Source: Stramonita haemastoma
Taxonomy: Eukaryota; Mollusca; Gastropoda; Neogastropoda; Muricidae
NCBI GenBank assembly: GCA_030674155.1
Contig: CM060325.1
Location: 16,075,747-16,139,746, forward strand
DNA: 64,000 nt
Direction: 5' to 3'
Below, one piece after another: positions 60,760-64,000 of this stretch. The translations under genes and the position numbers were made by a program. The notes under the pieces are model-generated. The model was not told the origin of the DNA. It was given only the letters and a program-made list of their open reading frames with translations, and made no database searches. The stretch's first letter is position 1. Every line of letters begins with the position of its first letter.

Positions 60760-60760
<1 letters not shown>
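60425..60760. promoter_or_regulatory. Likely TONSL promoter/5' UTR region
   Basis: Less repetitive, moderately GC-rich sequence between the TONSL start codon and the next repeats. Contains the E2F-like site. It could also serve a noncoding first exon of BBS10 (head to head). Inference from position. Confidence 0.35.
60453..60460 (-). promoter_or_regulatory. E2F-like site at the TONSL 5' end
   Basis: GGCGCCAA on the TONSL strand, about 30-36 nt before the start codon. E2F control would suit a replication-coupled repair gene. A single short match, so weak. Confidence 0.25.
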
Positions 60761-60794
<34 letters not shown>

Positions 60795-60799
60795 GTGGT

Positions 60800-60917
60800 T
60801 ATTTATCTATTTATTTTATTTATTCTTTTATATCGAGGATAATTGAATAAGCACTCATGTGCTTTTTTTACATCCAGTCTCCGTATGAATGTGGTTTTGT
60901 AAATTTTGTCTGTCATC

Positions 60918-60920
<3 letters not shown>
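60800..60920 (-). mobile_element. SINE-A 3' end
   Basis: Inverted tail, aagcactcatgtgctttt and gttttgtaaattttgt, ending in a GT array. Confidence 0.78.
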
Positions 60921-61330
<410 letters not shown>

Positions 61331-61339
61331 CCCCCCCCC

Positions 61340-61412
<73 letters not shown>

Positions 61413-61426
61413 ACACACACACAGAG

Positions 61427-61494
<68 letters not shown>

Positions 61495-61501
61495 ACACAC
61501 A

Positions 61502-61562
<61 letters not shown>
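61331..61562. repeat. Poly-C, (CT)n, (AC)n compound microsatellite
   Basis: C-run, then a CT tract to about 61410, then AC to 61562. Confidence 0.97.
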
Positions 61563-61564
<2 letters not shown>

Positions 61565-61792
61565 CGAATGTATACATTTTCTTTTAAAGAATAAAGGTAT
61601 TGTATCTGTGCTGTTCCAGCCGACAGTGTGCATGTTCAGAATTGTACTAGAGCACATATTTACCAGTACCACTGAGTATGTTTGTGTCATCTATACCATA
61701 AGCCATAGCTGGCATACTTTTCTAATCAACAAAAGATGGTGAATTTTTCATGTGTGTGCAAAGTGTTGTGTGTGTGTGTGTGTTTTATTCTC

Positions 61793-62085
61793 TGCTGCTA
61801 CCCATGGGAATGCCGGGGGCCTGTCAGTATAAAAAGCATCTCCACCTTCTGGCAATACTGTGCTATGAATTTTCTCTTTTCTACCCTTCTCAAGTCTCTT
61901 TGTTCCTGTCTTCTTCCTTTTCTTCTTGTCACCTCTGTGTCTATTTTCTTCCTTCATGGTTTATTCTCCTGCCTTTTTTCTAGAAACTAAAAAAAAAATT
62001 AAAAGTTTTTCCCATGCCAAAATCGAATGTACTGGGCCTGACTTGACAGATGCTTAATGGCAGCACAACACATTTTTGCTGTCTG
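61793..62085 (+). repeat. Family I copy 1
   Basis: ~290-bp repeat also at 62512-62830: gggcctgtcagtataaa, aattctgtgctag-like and cccatgccaaa-tc phrases in the same order. Confidence 0.75.
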
Positions 62086-62220
62086 AATGTTTGAAGAAGA
62101 AGAAGAAGCATTCTCAAGTGAAAGACTTGAAGGGAGGATTCAGAATCAATTTAAACTCTAAGAGAAAGGTCCCCTCCAAGAGATAGTTCAGTGCCAGCTT
62201 AAACCCATCGTATCACTATC

Positions 62221-62226
62221 TGTGTG

Positions 62227-62263
<37 letters not shown>

Positions 62264-62309
62264 TGTTTGTGTGTGTGTATGTGTGTGTGTGTGCATGGGT
62301 GCGAGTGTT

Positions 62310-62380
<71 letters not shown>
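62221..62380. repeat. (GT)n microsatellite
   Basis: GT with T and C interruptions. Confidence 0.96.
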
Positions 62381-62382
<2 letters not shown>

Positions 62383-62511
62383 TTACAAAATGGCCATGAT
62401 TGTTTATAAAAAAAAAATTAAGGACATAATTATTCTTTCTTGATATGGTGTAATGTCATGCTTAGTTATTACTCCCATGGTTGTCTGTACAATTGAAACA
62501 GAAATTGTCAA

Positions 62512-62830
62512 TTACTTGGACATTTCATAGGGGATGCCAAGGGCCTGTCAGTATAAACAGCATCCCCATCTTTTAAAAATTCTGTGCTAGAGATTTCCTC
62601 ATTTCTATCCCTCTTTTCGATTCTGCCTTGTTCTTTTTCTTACTGTCCCCTCTTTCTTGTTTAGTAAAGACATTCTGCCCTTTTGGTCCATTCTCCAGCC
62701 CTTTTTTCCAGAAATACTTAAAAGAGAACAACTCTCTCCCATGCCAAAGTCAGATGTGCTGGACCTGATTTGTGCAACGCATTTTCTCTCATATATGACA
62801 GACAAGACCTGAGCGTTCCAGGAAGAAGAT
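62512..62830 (+). repeat. Family I copy 2
   Basis: Direct repeat of 61793-62085, about 75-80% similar by eye, ending tttgtgcaacgcattt. Confidence 0.75.
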
Positions 62831-62920
62831 GATTGCTCAGACTAAGTTTGTGTTTACTTTGGCTTAAAAAAAAAAAAAAGAAAGTTTAGATCAGTTTCTG
62901 ATAATAGCAACTCATCATCC

Positions 62921-62923
<3 letters not shown>

Positions 62924-62991
<68 letters not shown>

Positions 62992-63084
62992 TGTGTGCAT
63001 ACTTATATGTGTAAATAGTTCTAGTCAATGGTTTTAATAATACTGTGTTTATACAGTGGTGTGTGTATGTGTGTGTGTGTGTGT

Positions 63085-63158
<74 letters not shown>
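62924..63158. repeat. Two (GT)n tracts
   Basis: GT at 62924-62997 and 63060-63158, separated by unique sequence. Confidence 0.96.
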
Positions 63159-63274
63159 CATGCATGCACGTATGAGTGTGAGTGTTTGTAATATTTTTAT
63201 TTGGAGCGTGTAATGTTTTTGACAAATATGAAATGTAGCTATCTTGTGTCTTTTGATTATGATTTGTATCAGTA

Positions 63275-63344
63275 TACCTGACAGTATTGTAATTGCCCTT
63301 CAGGGATGAATAAAGTGTTTTTGACTTGACTTTGACTTGACTTG
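63275..63344 (+). mobile_element. Retroelement 3' end with (TTGAC)n tail
   Basis: A short body containing attgcccttcagggatgaat and aataaag, followed by TTGAC/TTTGAC repeats. This looks like the 3' end of a SINE or LINE with a short-period tail. No coding region. Confidence 0.5.
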
Positions 63345-63572
63345 ACTGTGCAGGAACTGGACCTGGCTGCTCAGAAAACAGGATAGTGCTGACAGGATTG
63401 GAACTGACAGCGCAGAAAATGGGAAAATAGCACTGACAGGATTGGAACTGAGGGCTCAGAAAACGGGATAATAGCACTGACAGGATCAGAACTGAGGGCT
63501 CAGAAAACAGGATAATAGCACTGACAGGATTGGAACTGAGGGCTCAGAAAACGGGATAACAGCGCTGACAGG
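63345..63572 (+). repeat. 44-bp tandem repeat forming the BBS10 leader
   Basis: Five units starting ctgacagg at 63389, 63433, 63477, 63521 and 63565, spaced exactly 44 bp, plus a partial first unit. The last unit runs into the BBS10 start codon. A possible splice acceptor (gactgtgcag) ends at 63352, so the array may be 5' UTR. Confidence 0.85.
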
Positions 63573-64000
63573 ATGGATCCTGCAGGCACGAGCGGACAGG
63601 TTGTGCAAAAGCAGGACCTCTCTGTGGAGCTGATGGCGGGCATCAGCAACACCCTGGCAGGCTTGGTGCAGGACTTGCTGGGTCCTGGAGGACAACAGAC
63701 ACTGCTGTCCACCTCCACAGGCAAAGTGCTGGTGACCAGGGACGGCTTGACCCTCCTGTCCTCCCTCCATCTGGATCACCCTGTGGCCCAGGTCATGCTG
63801 CAGAGTCTTCGCTCCCATTCCTCGCTGCACCGTGATGGCTGCAAGACGTTCATCCTCTACCTGTCTCAGATCCTGAAAGACGTTGCCGCACGTCGTGTGG
63901 ATGATGGAAAATCAGAGCAGAGGGCAGTGTCCAGGGTGAAACTGGCTGTGGAGTTGAACAGATTCTTGTGTTGTGACTTTCAGCATGTTGTGAGATTGGT
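63573..64000 (+). CDS. BBS10: BBS10-like chaperonin, 5' part (cut by window end)
   Basis: BBS10 is a divergent group II (CCT/thermosome-like) chaperonin. With MKKS and BBS12 it helps assemble the BBSome, the ciliary cargo adaptor (family knowledge). Seen: 142 codons open to the window edge. Chaperonin marks in order: VQDLLGPGGQQTLL (~residues 33-46, phosphate loop equivalent), VLVTRDGLTLLSSLHLDHPV (~51-70) and HRDGCKTFILYLSQIL (~85-100). The last replaces the catalytic GDGTT of active chaperonins with the degenerate DGxKTF form typical of BBS10. Start: the first ATG after an in-frame TGA 36 nt upstream. BBS12 or MKKS are less likely alternatives. No stop or splice donor is seen before 64000. 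Confidence 0.82.
   Translation, partial: MDPAGTSGQVVQKQDLSVELMAGISNTLAGLVQDLLGPGGQQTLLSTSTGKVLVTRDGLTLLSSLHLDHPVAQVMLQSLRSHSSLHRDGCKTFILYLSQILKDVAARRVDDGKSEQRAVSRVKLAVELNRFLCCDFQHVVRL

Overview
This window is metazoan nuclear DNA. It contains intron-split genes, canonical GT/AG splice sites, several SINE and LINE families, a 100-base assembly gap, and very dense microsatellites of the (AC)n, (CT)n and (GAT)n type. The two recognisable protein genes (TONSL and BBS10), the tRNA-derived SINEs and the microsatellite load suggest a marine mollusc, possibly a gastropod. The phylum is an inference that the window alone cannot prove.

The main gene is TONSL (Tonsoku-like) on the minus strand, from the start codon at 60424 down to the stop at 25946. 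I could build 25 coding exons in which every junction is GT/AG and every phase matches. They total 4752 nt (1583 codons plus stop). The protein order is the family's: N-terminal TPRs (exons 1-10), an acidic linker (exon 11), ankyrin repeats (exons 12-15), a long disordered segment (exons 16-17), a ubiquitin-like stretch (exons 17-18) and C-terminal leucine-rich repeats (exons 19-25). In other animals TONSL, with MMS22L, reads histones on newly replicated chromatin and supports homologous recombination at damaged forks.

At the right edge, starting at 63573 on the plus strand, is the 5' end of a BBS10-like chaperonin gene, cut by the window end. It is head to head with TONSL.

The left 25 kb (1-25.9 kb) is mostly repeats. 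A chain of splice-bounded, phase-compatible plus-strand segments (about 8.5-15.5 kb) may be the 3' part of an unrecognised gene. Before it lies a poor-quality stretch (5.74-6.4 kb) and the gap (6402-6501).

Repeats recur throughout. I name the families locally. SINE-A is a tRNA-headed element of about 350 bp with a conserved 3' hairpin. SINE-B has a tRNA-like A box joined to a 5S-rRNA-like region. SINE-C is a tRNA-headed element of about 420 bp. SINE-D is represented by one copy with perfect target-site duplications. There is also an L2/CR1-type LINE with an RT domain, 3' ends of a second LINE with tetranucleotide tails, a piggyBac-like MITE, a hAT-like element, and several short families (E, F, G, I, J) I cannot name. 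Nearly every larger TONSL intron contains a minisatellite. In two cases the array has copied a real splice site of the neighbouring exon, creating rows of decoy sites. I judge these arrays, and the BBS10 start codon lying inside a minisatellite unit, to be the most unusual content here. I found no CRISPR, operon or other prokaryotic-type system.
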